This document shows positions 36,577-45,587 of a DNA stretch of 64,000 bases, one piece after another (within the stretch, counting starts at the first letter, position 1; each line of letters opens with the position of its first letter). The notes beneath the pieces are model-generated. The model searched no databases. It was not told the origin of the DNA and saw only the letters and a program-made list of their open reading frames with translations. The position numbers and the translations under genes are program-made. Source of the stretch: JBAZDC01 sp041654595 (GTDB taxonomy: Bacteria; Pseudomonadota; Gammaproteobacteria; Burkholderiales; Burkholderiaceae_B); the NCBI GenBank assembly GCA_964551305.1, contig CAZKBT010000006.1:7864-71863 (forward strand), written 5' to 3'.

Positions 36577-37558
36577 CGATCTCGATCCTTGCGACGATCC
36601 GCGCGATGACGCGGCGGCCTGGTTCGCCCACCTGCTGTCGGGCAAGCCGACGCCAGAGGATCGCCGCAGATTCGAACGGTGGAAAAACGCCCATCCCGAG
36701 CATGAGCTGCAGTTTCGCAATATGCAGCGGATCTGGCAGGCAAGCCGGTATCTGCCCCGGGACGAGTTGCGGGCTGCGTTGAACATGCGCGAACCGGTTG
36801 CGCGCAAGGCCGGCATGACGCGTCGGCGATTTGGCATCGCGTTGGCGGGAGCCTGTACGGCATCCTTGGCGGGCGGCATCGCCGTGCATCGACTGTGGCT
36901 CGATTCGCCTTTGCAAACCATACCCATCGTCTCGGCAAGAGGAGAGCGCCGCCAAGTGGCGCTGCCTGACGGCAGCATGCTGGACGTCAATACCGATACG
37001 CGCGCCATGGCGCGCATGTACGCGGAAAAGCACGTCGTCGAGTTGCTGGAAGGGGAAATCTTCTTTGCCGTCCAGCGCGATCCCGCGCGGAAGTTCATCG
37101 TCGAGGCGGGTCATGGCCGGATCGACGTCACGGGTACCCGGTTCAATGTCAGGCGCGACGGCCAACAGGTTCACGTCAGCGTGGAGTCCGGTGCGGTCGA
37201 CGTTTCCAGCGGCGCCTGGTGGCGCCGGCGTTCGCGCACGGTCGTCCGCGGGCGAGGCGTCATCGCCTCGGCCGGACAGGCGTTGAGCGAGGTGCACAAG
37301 GTTGAACTCGGCCGCGTTCTCGCCTGGCAGCGGGGCAAGATCGTCTTCGAGAATACGCCGCTGGAGCAGGCCATCGCCGAAATCAATCGCTACCTGGCAC
37401 AGCCGGCCCGCCTGGACGCGCCGGCATTGCGCGGGTATCGCATAGCCGGCATCGTCAGTATCGAAGATCCGCAGGCGCTGATCGATACTTTGCCCGAATT
37501 CGCGCCGGTCCGGGTCATCCGGCTTCCTGACGGGCGGTCGCGCATCGTGCCGATCTAG
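36566..37558 (+). CDS. FecR-like anti-sigma / signal transducer
   Basis: A 330-residue FecR-family regulator. The N-terminal cytoplasmic DUF4880 domain (about 15-60: AAWFAHLLSGKPTPEDRRRFERW) is followed by a membrane segment FGIALAGACTASLAGGIAV (about 88-106). The periplasmic FecR domain begins ARGERRQVALPDGSMLDVNTDT, and a C-terminal STN-interacting part follows. It transmits the receptor signal to the sigma factor. It overlaps the sigma gene (ATG 36566), so the two are co-translated. Confidence 0.93.
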   Translation: MRGDDLDPCDDPRDDAAAWFAHLLSGKPTPEDRRRFERWKNAHPEHELQFRNMQRIWQASRYLPRDELRAALNMREPVARKAGMTRRRFGIALAGACTASLAGGIAVHRLWLDSPLQTIPIVSARGERRQVALPDGSMLDVNTDTRAMARMYAEKHVVELLEGEIFFAVQRDPARKFIVEAGHGRIDVTGTRFNVRRDGQQVHVSVESGAVDVSSGAWWRRRSRTVVRGRGVIASAGQALSEVHKVELGRVLAWQRGKIVFENTPLEQAIAEINRYLAQPARLDAPALRGYRIAGIVSIEDPQALIDTLPEFAPVRVIRLPDGRSRIVPI

Positions 37559-37592
37559 GTCTCGTCTTCCGATGATAAATTCATCATAAATT

Positions 37593-37611
37593 AAAAATTG
37601 TTCTCATTATC
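37593..37611 (-). promoter_or_regulatory. Possible Fur box upstream of the TonB receptor
   Basis: On the minus strand GATAATGAGAACAATTTTT matches 13 of 19 Fur consensus positions. It lies in the 191-base gap between fecR and the receptor gene, in an AT-rich stretch. A second short dyad (GATGA-N7-TCATC, 37571-37587) is adjacent. Confidence 0.55.
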
Positions 37612-37749
37612 ATTCCGATTCTTTGTCTCTCGCACGTCTATATAAGTAAGAGGGCTTTCTGCGGAGTGCGCAAATGCCTTCGATCGGGCCTTGGACATCA
37701 AGGTAGGCGCGCGTCGCGCGCGGAATCATTCATTGGAAGGCGTGGGATC

Positions 37750-40167
37750 GTGAAAATCAAATTATCGACGGCCGTAAAAAAAAGCCGCAAGCGTGCCGCC
37801 CTGGCGAGTATGCCGGCTTTGGCCTTTTGCGTGGCGGCGGCGATGAGCACGCTGGCGCCGCCGGCGCAGGCGCAGCAGGCGCCGGTACGGATCAGCATCC
37901 CAGCCCAACCCCTTAGCAAGGCGCTTTTGCAACTGGGCGAACAAGCATCGCTGCAAATCTTCTTTTCCCAGGAAATCGTCGACGGCCACACCGCGCCCGC
38001 CGTGTCCGGCAGTTTGCTGCCCGATGACGCGCTGCGGCAATTGCTGGCGGGCACGGGAATCGAATTTCGGCGCACGGGAGCGAACGTGTCGCTGAGCAGG
38101 TCGCCCGCCGGCGCCACCGAGCTGTCGGCCATTACCATCGTCGGCGGCGGGCCGCAGGCGTTGCCCGAGCCGTATGCGGGAGGACAGGTGGCGACCGGCG
38201 GCCGAGTGGGGCTGTTGGGCAACAAAGACTTCATGGACACGCCGTTCAATACGATCAGCTATACCGACACCTTCGTCGAGAACGTTCAGGCCCAGGATCT
38301 GGGGCGGGTCATCGCGCTGACGGATCCGTCCGTATTCCATAACGGCGCCACGGGCATGCTTTCGGACAACTTCAATATACGCGGCTTTGGCGTGGCGGGC
38401 GGCGACGTCGCCATAGGCGGGCTTTACGGCGTGGTGCCGTACTATCGCCTGACGCCCGAGCTGGCCGAGCGGATCGAAGTGCTCAAAGGACCTTCGGCCC
38501 TGCTCAACGGCATGCCTCCGGGAGGGTCGGTGGGCGGCACCGTCAACCTGGTTCCCAAGCGGGCCGGCGAAAAGCCCTTGGCCAGATTGACCGGTACGTA
38601 TGCGTCCGACTCCCAGTTCGGCACGCACGTGGACGTCGGGCGCCGGTTCGGCGAAAACAATCAATTCGGCATCCGCTTCAACGGCGTTTACCGGGACGGC
38701 GACAGCCCTGTGAAGGACCAAAGCAAGTCCGCCAGGCTTGCCGCGCTGGGGTTGGACTGGCGCTCCGAGCGGGTCCGGCTTTCCGCCGACATGTATATGA
38801 GCGAAGACCGGGGAAGAGGACTGAATCGAGGCGTCTCGTTGGCGCCCGGCGTTGCCGTGCCCGCGCCGCCTTCGCCCGATACCTTGCTGGCGCCGGATTG
38901 GACGGCGTTTTCGACCAAGGACGAGGCGGTGATCCTGCGCGGCGAAGTCGACATCACGAAGGATGTCATGGCGTATGCGGCTTGGGGGCACAGCAAAACG
39001 GATTTCGATGCGTTGGCGAGCAGCACCTATACGGTGTTCAACGACGCCGGCGATTATCGGAACAATTTTGCGCACCAGCGCTCCATATACGACAGGGATT
39101 CGGCTGAGTTGGGAGCGCTGGCCCGCTTTCGCACCGGCGGCGTCGGCCATGAGCTGGCCGTTTCCGCGACCTACTACCGGCATGAGAACAAGTTCGGCTT
39201 CCTGAGAAACATGATGCCGACGGATTGGGTGACCAATATCTACGACCCGATATGGGGACCGAGCCTGGGTATGGCATACAGCGACGCGGACATCCCCAAA
39301 ACGGGCGCGATGCGCACCACGAGCTACGGTGTGGCCGATACGCTGTCGTTCGCGGAGGATCGCGTGCAGCTGACGCTGGGCGTGCGCCGCCAGACCGTGG
39401 TCAGCGATACGTTCGACGGTGCGACGGGCGAGCGCACGGCGCGTTACGACGCCAGCGCGACGACGCCCGCGGCGGCGCTTTTGATCAAGGCTACGGATAC
39501 CTTGTCTGTCTACGGCAACTATATCGAAGGCCTGAGCCAAGGCGCCACGGCGCCGGCGACGGCGGAAAACGCCGGTGAAGTGTTTCCGCCATTCAAGTCC
39601 AAGCAGCAGGAAATCGGCCTGAAGATGGATTTTGGCAACGTGGCCGGCCTGCTCAGCTTCTACCAGATAAAACGGCCCAATTCGTACACGGATCCGGCCA
39701 CCAATGTCTTTTCGTTCGGGGGCGAGCAGCGCAATCGAGGCGTGGAGCTGAGTGTCTACGGCGAGGCGATGCCGGGCTTGCGCCTGATCGGCGGTGTCGC
39801 CTATACCCAGGCCAAGCTGACCAAGACCGCCGGCGGCGTGAACGAGGGCAAGCTTGCGACGGCCATACCCGAGTGGCAAGCCAAGCTCGGGGTCGAGTGG
39901 GACGTGCCCGCACTACCCGGGTTGACGCTGACGGGCAACGCTGTCTCCGTGTCCAAGCAATATATCCAGGCCGACAACTCGCTGTCGGTGCCCGGACGCA
40001 CGGTATTCGACTTGGGAGCGCGGTATGCCACCTCGATTTCGGGTCATCCGCTCACCTTGCGGGCCGCCGTCCAGAACGTGACCAACAAGGCGTACTGGGC
40101 GGGATCACTGGCCAGTGGAACAGGCGCGCCTCGCACCTTCCTGCTGTCCGCGTCCCTGGAGTATTAG
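37750..40167 (+). CDS. TonB-dependent siderophore receptor with N-terminal signaling domain
   Basis: An 805-residue outer-membrane receptor. I chose GTG 37750 (GGAAGG upstream), which gives a long signal peptide ending APPAQA-Q near residue 42. An STN signaling domain follows (about 50-110, PAQPLSKALLQLGEQASLQIFF), then the plug with the TonB-box region ELSAITIVGG. The plug signature NFNIRGFGV and IEVLKGPSALLNGMPPGG follow, and then a 22-strand barrel ending in SASLEY, with terminal aromatic Tyr. The plug motif resembles ferric siderophore (FhuE/FpvA-like) receptors. The STN domain fits control through the preceding FecR and sigma genes. Confidence 0.94.
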   Translation: MKIKLSTAVKKSRKRAALASMPALAFCVAAAMSTLAPPAQAQQAPVRISIPAQPLSKALLQLGEQASLQIFFSQEIVDGHTAPAVSGSLLPDDALRQLLAGTGIEFRRTGANVSLSRSPAGATELSAITIVGGGPQALPEPYAGGQVATGGRVGLLGNKDFMDTPFNTISYTDTFVENVQAQDLGRVIALTDPSVFHNGATGMLSDNFNIRGFGVAGGDVAIGGLYGVVPYYRLTPELAERIEVLKGPSALLNGMPPGGSVGGTVNLVPKRAGEKPLARLTGTYASDSQFGTHVDVGRRFGENNQFGIRFNGVYRDGDSPVKDQSKSARLAALGLDWRSERVRLSADMYMSEDRGRGLNRGVSLAPGVAVPAPPSPDTLLAPDWTAFSTKDEAVILRGEVDITKDVMAYAAWGHSKTDFDALASSTYTVFNDAGDYRNNFAHQRSIYDRDSAELGALARFRTGGVGHELAVSATYYRHENKFGFLRNMMPTDWVTNIYDPIWGPSLGMAYSDADIPKTGAMRTTSYGVADTLSFAEDRVQLTLGVRRQTVVSDTFDGATGERTARYDASATTPAAALLIKATDTLSVYGNYIEGLSQGATAPATAENAGEVFPPFKSKQQEIGLKMDFGNVAGLLSFYQIKRPNSYTDPATNVFSFGGEQRNRGVELSVYGEAMPGLRLIGGVAYTQAKLTKTAGGVNEGKLATAIPEWQAKLGVEWDVPALPGLTLTGNAVSVSKQYIQADNSLSVPGRTVFDLGARYATSISGHPLTLRAAVQNVTNKAYWAGSLASGTGAPRTFLLSASLEY

Positions 40168-40174
40168 GCCCGAT

Positions 40175-40450
40175 ATGGTCGCGGGTTTGATCTCTCGTAT
40201 CGTAGCCGCCGTATTCGGCGGCTACGGCTTGGCCGCGCTGTTCAGTGTGGCGATTCTCGCTGTTCCTTTCAGTAAGCCTGAAGCCGTGCTGGCCGGCATG
40301 ACGGCGAGTTTCATCGTCTACGTCGCCGCGGTCATCTGGGTGTTTCTTGCTCCCACCGCGAGCCGGGCCTGGATGGGTTTGATTCTGGCGGGCTTGGCGC
40401 TGATGCCGTTCGCATGGTACGTGTGGCGCGAAGGAAACGGCGTGCTATGA
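40175..40450 (+). CDS. DUF3649 small membrane protein
   Basis: A 91-residue inner-membrane protein with three hydrophobic segments (IVAAVFGGYGLAALFSVAILAV, AVLAGMTASFIVYVAAVIWVFLA, WMGLILAGLALMPFAWYVW). This is the DUF3649 type found beside TonB-dependent siderophore receptors in Burkholderiales and pseudomonads. It starts at ATG 40175, 7 bases after the receptor stop, and overlaps the PepSY gene by ATGA. Probably part of ferric siderophore processing at the inner membrane; the activity is not known. Confidence 0.82.
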   Translation: MVAGLISRIVAAVFGGYGLAALFSVAILAVPFSKPEAVLAGMTASFIVYVAAVIWVFLAPTASRAWMGLILAGLALMPFAWYVWREGNGVL

Positions 40451-42111
40451 GCGGCATGGGAGAGGGCCAGCTGAATGCGGCGCGATCGACAGGCAAGGCG
40501 CCCGCCAAGCGGCCAGGGGTGCGGCAGGTTATGTCCGACCTGCATATCTGGACCGGATTGCTGCTGGGCTGGATTCTGTACGCGATGTTCCTGACGGGAA
40601 CGGTATCGTATTTCCGCGAAGAGATATCGCAGTACATGCGGCCCGAACTGCACGCCCCCGCATCGATGCCGCCCGCCGGCGAGATCACGCAGCGGGTTGC
40701 CGACGCCATCCTGGAAAGCCATCCGAATGCTCCGCAACTGAGCATAACGCTGCCCACCGAACGAAGGCCCACCGTCTCGGCCTTCTGGCGCAATCCCGGC
40801 AATAATAGTTCCGGCCGCAACTTCGGCAACGGCGTGTTCGACGCCCAGACCGGCCAGGCGCTGCAGGCGCGCGATACCCAGGGAGGGGATTTTTTCTACG
40901 CCTTCCATTTCAACCTGCACTACATGCCGGCGATTTGGGGGCGGTGGATCGCGGGCCTGTGCGCCATGTTCATGCTGGTGGCGATCGTCAGCGGCGTCAT
41001 CACGCATAAAAAAATCTTTACGGACTTCTTTACGTTTCGCTGGGGCAAAGGGCAGCGCTCGTGGCTGGATGCCCATGCCGGCCTGTCGGTGCTGGGCCTG
41101 CCGTTTCACTTCATGATTACCTGGAGCGGCCTGGTGACCCTGATGGTGTTGTACATGCCATGGGGTTTGCAGGCCCTGCAGGCTCCCGCGCAGCGGCAGG
41201 CCGTGACGAGCGAGATGCGCTTTTTCATGCCGGCCGGCAAGCCCGCCAATGTTGCGGCCCCGTTGGCGCCCTTGGACGGTTTGGTGCGACAGGCCGAGCA
41301 ACGCTGGGGCGCGGGCAGCGTGGGCACGGTGCAGATCAACCAAGCGGGAGATGCCCGGGCGAGGGTGGTGATCGGCCGCCAACAGGCGCAACGCGTGTCG
41401 ACCACGCCGCATTACCTGCTTTTCGACGGCGTATCCGGCGAACTCTTGCAGTTCAAGGAGTCGTCGGGGCCCGCGGCGGCGACTCAAGGCGTGTTGTATG
41501 GATTGCATTTGGGCCGCTTCGCCGACATCGTGACGCGCTGGCTGTACTTCATCGTCAGCCTGGCAGGCACCGCGATGGTGGGCACGGGGCTCGTGCTGTG
41601 GACGGTCAAGCGCCGCGCGAAGCTTCCGGATCCTTCGAAGCCTTATCTGGGATTCAGGCTGGTGGAGCGGCTGAACGTTGCCTCGATTGCGGGCTTGTCC
41701 GTGGCGATGGCGGCTTTTTTCTGGTTCAACCGGCTTCTGCCCGAAGGCATGGCGGGGCGCGCGAACTGGGAAATCCATGGATTTTTTTTGGCTTGGGGCG
41801 CGACGTTGATCCATGCCTGCCTGCGTCCCGCCAAACGCGCCTGGGTCGAATTGCTTATTATGGCGGCCGTACTGCTGGCGCTGTTGCCGGTGCTGAACGC
41901 CGTGGCGACGGATCGTCACTTGTGGAACAGCGTGAAATCGGGCGACTGGACGTTCGCCGTTTTCGACCTGAGCTTGCTGGTTTTCGCCTGGCTGCATGCG
42001 CATTTCGCTTGGCGAACCTGGCGGCACAAGGCCAGGGCCAAACCCGTGCGCAAAGCCAAAGCCGCTCCGCCGTCGACGGCTTCCAAGGCGCCTGTGGGAG
42101 AGAGCGCGTGA
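40447..42111 (+). CDS. PepSY-associated membrane protein (iron-regulated, PiuB-like)
   Basis: A 554-residue inner-membrane protein with an N-terminal membrane helix (LHIWTGLLLGWILYAMFLTG, with the family-typical LHxWxGL) and an extracytoplasmic PepSY-like region. Further helices have HH-containing segments (FHFNLHYMP, THKKIFTDFF, DAHAGLSVLGLPFHFMITWSG). Proteins of this type are thought to reduce ferric siderophores at the inner membrane through bound heme; the conserved histidines fit that idea. It is coupled to DUF3649 (ATGA) and DUF3325 (GTGA) genes, as in many siderophore loci. Confidence 0.9.
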   Translation: MSGMGEGQLNAARSTGKAPAKRPGVRQVMSDLHIWTGLLLGWILYAMFLTGTVSYFREEISQYMRPELHAPASMPPAGEITQRVADAILESHPNAPQLSITLPTERRPTVSAFWRNPGNNSSGRNFGNGVFDAQTGQALQARDTQGGDFFYAFHFNLHYMPAIWGRWIAGLCAMFMLVAIVSGVITHKKIFTDFFTFRWGKGQRSWLDAHAGLSVLGLPFHFMITWSGLVTLMVLYMPWGLQALQAPAQRQAVTSEMRFFMPAGKPANVAAPLAPLDGLVRQAEQRWGAGSVGTVQINQAGDARARVVIGRQQAQRVSTTPHYLLFDGVSGELLQFKESSGPAAATQGVLYGLHLGRFADIVTRWLYFIVSLAGTAMVGTGLVLWTVKRRAKLPDPSKPYLGFRLVERLNVASIAGLSVAMAAFFWFNRLLPEGMAGRANWEIHGFFLAWGATLIHACLRPAKRAWVELLIMAAVLLALLPVLNAVATDRHLWNSVKSGDWTFAVFDLSLLVFAWLHAHFAWRTWRHKARAKPVRKAKAAPPSTASKAPVGESA

Positions 42112-42422
42112 GCGGATCGCAAATTTCGTGGCTCGGCCACATTCTGGTGTTCGTGGCGGCGTCGATCGGGTTTGCCTGCCTGGCCCTGTCGATGGACAGG
42201 CATCAAGAGGATCTTTTCGGCGATGAGCTGCGGCCGGCGTTGACGCGCGGTCTGCGCACCGGAGGATGGCTGATGCTGAGCGCCGGGCTGGTCGCGGCGG
42301 TGCGAAGCCAGGGCTGGAGTTTCGGCCTGGTGGCATACAGCGGCCATACGAGCGTGGCGGCCTGGCTGGTTTTTATGGCGATGGTGATGTTCAACCGTCT
42401 GCATGCCAAGGACCGCCGGTGA
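42108..42422 (+). CDS. DUF3325 small membrane protein
   Basis: A 104-residue protein with three membrane segments. GTG 42108 overlaps the PepSY gene stop (GTGA). The first lines ILVFVAASIGFACLALSMDRHQEDLFG and LRTGGWLMLSAGL are typical of DUF3325 proteins, which occur with DUF3649 and PepSY proteins behind siderophore receptors. The frame is open far upstream in the complement of the PepSY gene's other frames, so only the overlap position marks the true start. Role unknown. Confidence 0.85.
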   Translation: MSGSQISWLGHILVFVAASIGFACLALSMDRHQEDLFGDELRPALTRGLRTGGWLMLSAGLVAAVRSQGWSFGLVAYSGHTSVAAWLVFMAMVMFNRLHAKDRR

Positions 42423-42474
42423 AGGACGGCGGTGAAGTTGGCGTTTTCGACATTTTTTTTCCTGAGAGGTAGCT

Positions 42475-43653
42475 ATGAAAAAGTATCAATACGGTTCGAT
42501 CCTGGCGTTGGCTCTGGCGGGCGTCCTGGCGGGCTGCGCGCAGTCTCCGTCGTCGAGCGCGATGCAATCCGCTCGAGCCGGCGCGGGTTCCGTCGCGGCG
42601 ACGCAGCAAGCCCGGGTGCAGCGCCAGGCGCTGGCCCAGGGCTTGTATGAAGTGGCGTTCTCGGCCCGGCAGAATGCCGTGTTCGTGGCCTCGGCGGGCG
42701 GCTTCGGCAAAGAGGCCGCGGCGCCGAAGATCGTTCGCCTCGATCCGGCGACGTTGGCCGTACAGGCTGAGATCGCGTTGGAGCGCAAAGGCTTCGGCCT
42801 CGTGCTGGATGACGAGGCCGATCGCCTGTACGTGGGCAATACGTCGGATGCGTCCGTCACGGTCGTGGATACGGCGAGCAATCGGGTGGCCGGCGTGGTG
42901 CAATTGGCCGAGAAGGTCAAGGTGAAGAACCCGGAAGGCAAGGAAGAAGCGCGTTATCCGCACAACTTCCGCGAAATGGTCGTGGATAAGAAGCATCATC
43001 GTCTTTACGCGCCGGGATTGTGGTTTCGAGACAGCGCGCTGTACGTGGTGGACACACGCAACCTGAAAGTGGAAAGAGTGCTGCAGGGTTTCGGTTTCGT
43101 GGCGACCGGCGTCACGCTGGACGAGGCGAACGACAGGCTGTACGTATCCAACCTGCAGGGCCAACTGCGCGCGGTGAATACGCGCACGCTGACCGTCGAG
43201 AACGTCATGGAGGTCGATGCCGATCAGCTGCTCAACCTGGTCTATGACCGTGCGCAGAAACGCATATTGGCGACCGACCAAGGCATGGAACGCCTGGACG
43301 ACATGCGCAAGAAAATGGGCGGCCTGGATTACCGGAACCGTGGAGCGGGCAATCGCGTGGTCGTGCTCGATCCGGTGAACGGCAAAGTCCTGCACAGCAT
43401 TCCCACGGGTAAAAGCCCCGTGGCATTGACGCTGGACGATGCGCGTCATCGCTTGTACGTGACCAATCGCGACTCCGGCACGGTAACGGCGTACGACAGC
43501 ACTACGTATGCGCTGCTGCACACGTTCGAGACGCCCACCCACCCCAACAGCCTGGCCGTGGACAAGGAGAACGGCGCGGTGTACGTCACGATCAAGAATG
43601 GCAATGACGACCCCAAGGGCGGCGACGAAAGCGTGGCCCGGCTGCAATTCTAG
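42475..43653 (+). CDS. YncE-like beta-propeller lipoprotein
   Basis: A 392-residue protein with a lipoprotein signal (LALAGVLAGC, Cys near residue 21) and seven-bladed-propeller YVTN-type repeats: RLYVGNTSDASVTVVDT, RLYVSNLQGQLRAVNT, RLYVTNRDSGTVTAYDS, AVYVTIKNGND. E. coli YncE is a periplasmic propeller whose neighbour YncD is a TonB-dependent receptor. Here it is the last gene of the sigma-FecR-receptor series, 52 bases after DUF3325, so a role in the same uptake system is likely. The lipobox suggests membrane anchoring. Confidence 0.88.
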   Translation: MKKYQYGSILALALAGVLAGCAQSPSSSAMQSARAGAGSVAATQQARVQRQALAQGLYEVAFSARQNAVFVASAGGFGKEAAAPKIVRLDPATLAVQAEIALERKGFGLVLDDEADRLYVGNTSDASVTVVDTASNRVAGVVQLAEKVKVKNPEGKEEARYPHNFREMVVDKKHHRLYAPGLWFRDSALYVVDTRNLKVERVLQGFGFVATGVTLDEANDRLYVSNLQGQLRAVNTRTLTVENVMEVDADQLLNLVYDRAQKRILATDQGMERLDDMRKKMGGLDYRNRGAGNRVVVLDPVNGKVLHSIPTGKSPVALTLDDARHRLYVTNRDSGTVTAYDSTTYALLHTFETPTHPNSLAVDKENGAVYVTIKNGNDDPKGGDESVARLQF

Positions 43654-43725
43654 GCACGCGTCCCGGCGGGCATGCGCCATGCCGTCTCGCTTTGTTAGAC
43701 TGTGGCAAACGAGGCGGCATGACGC

Positions 43726-44373
43726 ATGACATTCGATTTATTTCCTTCCACCGAGTTCGGCGAGCGCGAGACCCTGGGCGCCCAAGCCTGTTTGATGCGG
43801 GGGTTCGCCCTTGCGTATTGCGACCGCTTGCTTCCCGCCATCGAGCGGCTGGAACGCGAGTCGCCGTTTCGCCGGATGCAAACGCCGGGAGGCTTCACCA
43901 TGTCGGTGATGCTGACCAATTGCGGGCGTGTGGGCTGGCATTCGGACCGCCAGGGCTATCGCTATACCCGCATCGATCCCGTGACGGGGCAGGCATGGCC
44001 GGCGATGCCGGCCATCATGGACACGCTGGCGGCCGAGGCCGCCGCCGCAGCGGGCTTTCCCGGCTTTCATCCGGATGCCTGCCTGGTCAATCTTTATCAG
44101 CCGGGTTCGCGGATGTCGTTGCACCAGGACAAGAACGAGCGGGATTTTTCGCATCCCATCGTGTCCGTTTCGCTGGGCATGACCGCCGTTTTTCAATTCG
44201 GCGGCCATGCGCGCGGCGATAAAGCCGTCAAGACGCACTTGTACCATGGCGACGTGGCGGTATGGGGAGGCGAAGATCGCCTGCGCTTTCACGGCATATT
44301 GCCGTTGAAGGATCATCCGCATCCGGTATTGGGAAGCCGACGCATCAATATTACGTTTCGCAAGGCCGGTTAA
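43726..44373 (+). CDS. alkB: Alpha-ketoglutarate-dependent DNA repair dioxygenase AlkB
   Basis: A 215-residue AlkB, which removes methyl lesions from 1-methyladenine and 3-methylcytosine using Fe(II) and 2-oxoglutarate. The active site HxD is in SLHQDKNERD (about 133-135), the distal His in LRFHGILP (about 187), and the 2-oxoglutarate Arg in SRRINITFRKAG at the C-terminus. The GHAxGDKAVKTHLYHGDVAVWGG segment matches the family. It stands alone; no ada-type regulator is adjacent. Confidence 0.95.
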   Translation: MTFDLFPSTEFGERETLGAQACLMRGFALAYCDRLLPAIERLERESPFRRMQTPGGFTMSVMLTNCGRVGWHSDRQGYRYTRIDPVTGQAWPAMPAIMDTLAAEAAAAAGFPGFHPDACLVNLYQPGSRMSLHQDKNERDFSHPIVSVSLGMTAVFQFGGHARGDKAVKTHLYHGDVAVWGGEDRLRFHGILPLKDHPHPVLGSRRINITFRKAG

Positions 44374-44454
44374 CCATTGCGCATGGGTTGGCTAGAATGG
44401 TATCAATCAAAGGGCCGCGCCCTCCATCATTACTTCCCGGACAGGAGCCGAGGC

Positions 44455-45426
44455 ATGGCAGGAACGATTCCGTATGTCGTGGTGACAGCGCATCTTGGCC
44501 GCGATATCACATTCTTGATTTACCGTCCTGATGACTGGCCGGTGTTCCTGGCGCAACTCGAGAAAACCGCGCCCGTTACCGTCCGGGATGGTTCGATCGA
44601 CGAGCTCGCCCCCTTGGTGGAAGGGCTCGTATGCTGGCAGGTGCCCGAGGAGCTGCTCGACGGCTTGAGCCATCTTCAATGGATACAAACCACGACCTCC
44701 GGCGCGGATCACCTCGATGCGTTTCTGGAAAGGCGCGGCAGGCGGATCATGGTATCGACCGTGAAGGGAATGAACGCGGACGCTGTGGCCGAGTATGCAT
44801 TACTGGCCATACTGGCGCGAAAGTGGCGCCTGCCGATGCTGCTGGAGCAACAGCGAAAGCGCACATGGAGGGTGCATGCCACCACCCCTTCGGCGCTTTG
44901 CACTTGCGCGATAGTGGGGGTGGGCGAGATAGGAGGGCGGCTTGCCCGGCACGTCCATGGGCTCGGCATGCGCGTTCTGGGCGTCCGGCGTTCGCCCGCT
45001 GCGCATCCCGCCGTCGACGAAATGTTCACCTTCGCAGAGCTGGAGGCGGTGCTGTCGCGCGCGGATTTCGTCGTGCTGGCCCTCCCGCTCACCAACGACA
45101 CCACGAAACTCATCGGCGCGCGGGAGCTGTCATGGATGAAGGCTGGATCGTGCTTGATCAACGTATCGCGAGGCGGAGTAGTGGATGAGGCAGCGCTTTT
45201 GAGCGCGCTCGAACAGCAAACGATCGCGGGCGCGGTCCTCGACGTGACGCGGATCGAACCTTGTCCGCCGGACAGCCCTTTATGGCATGCGCCGAATCTC
45301 GTGCTGACTCCTCATCTGGCGGGGCAGCGTTCGGATTACAGCGAGGCGGCGGCCCGGATCTGGGTCGACAACGTGCATCGTTACGCGGTCGGCGAGCGGC
45401 CCCGGCCCGTCTATCGGAACGGTTGA
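44455..45426 (+). CDS. D-2-hydroxyacid dehydrogenase
   Basis: A 323-residue NAD(P)-dependent D-isomer 2-hydroxyacid dehydrogenase (GhrA-like). The nucleotide motif AIVGVGEIGGRLARHV lies near residue 150. The catalytic Arg is in NVSRGGVVDE (about 240), the Glu in DVTRIEP (about 265), and the His in LTPHLAGQRSD (about 290). I chose ATG 44455, preceded by AGGAG at 7 bases; the frame runs 26 codons further upstream with an unlikely sequence. It probably reduces glyoxylate or hydroxypyruvate, or acts on a 2-oxo acid from the adjacent catabolic operon (inference). Confidence 0.9.
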   Translation: MAGTIPYVVVTAHLGRDITFLIYRPDDWPVFLAQLEKTAPVTVRDGSIDELAPLVEGLVCWQVPEELLDGLSHLQWIQTTTSGADHLDAFLERRGRRIMVSTVKGMNADAVAEYALLAILARKWRLPMLLEQQRKRTWRVHATTPSALCTCAIVGVGEIGGRLARHVHGLGMRVLGVRRSPAAHPAVDEMFTFAELEAVLSRADFVVLALPLTNDTTKLIGARELSWMKAGSCLINVSRGGVVDEAALLSALEQQTIAGAVLDVTRIEPCPPDSPLWHAPNLVLTPHLAGQRSDYSEAAARIWVDNVHRYAVGERPRPVYRNG

Positions 45427-45500
45427 GCAGCCAAGGCGCTCGTTGATCGCTTCCTAGGGTAAGTCCTTATATGCGTGGATTGCTCTCGGCCCGGATCCAA

Positions 45501-45520
45501 TTGTATAGTTGTACAGACAA
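45501..45520. promoter_or_regulatory. Probable GntR/HutC operator
   Basis: TTGTATAGTTGTACAGACAA combines two GTxTAxAC-like half-sites (GTATAG, GTACAG) and an internal TTGT-N4-ACAA dyad, as in HutC-type operators. It lies 67 bases before the UTRA-GntR start codon, so autoregulation of the operon is inferred. Confidence 0.5.
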
Positions 45521-45587
45521 AGTCTGGTTTCCGGTCCCGATGGCTCTTGAAAGCTCGGCAGGCATCGAAGATCAGGCGTAATTCCAT

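Noticed and set aside
37762..42336. Antisense frames of 705 and 672 codons opposite the TonB receptor and PepSY genes
   Set aside because: Typical GC-driven shadow frames with Arg/His/Gly-rich translation.
42475..43653. YncE-like gene as a nitrite reductase/cytochrome d1 propeller
   Set aside because: No heme-binding motif; repeats are of the plain YVTN type with a lipoprotein signal.
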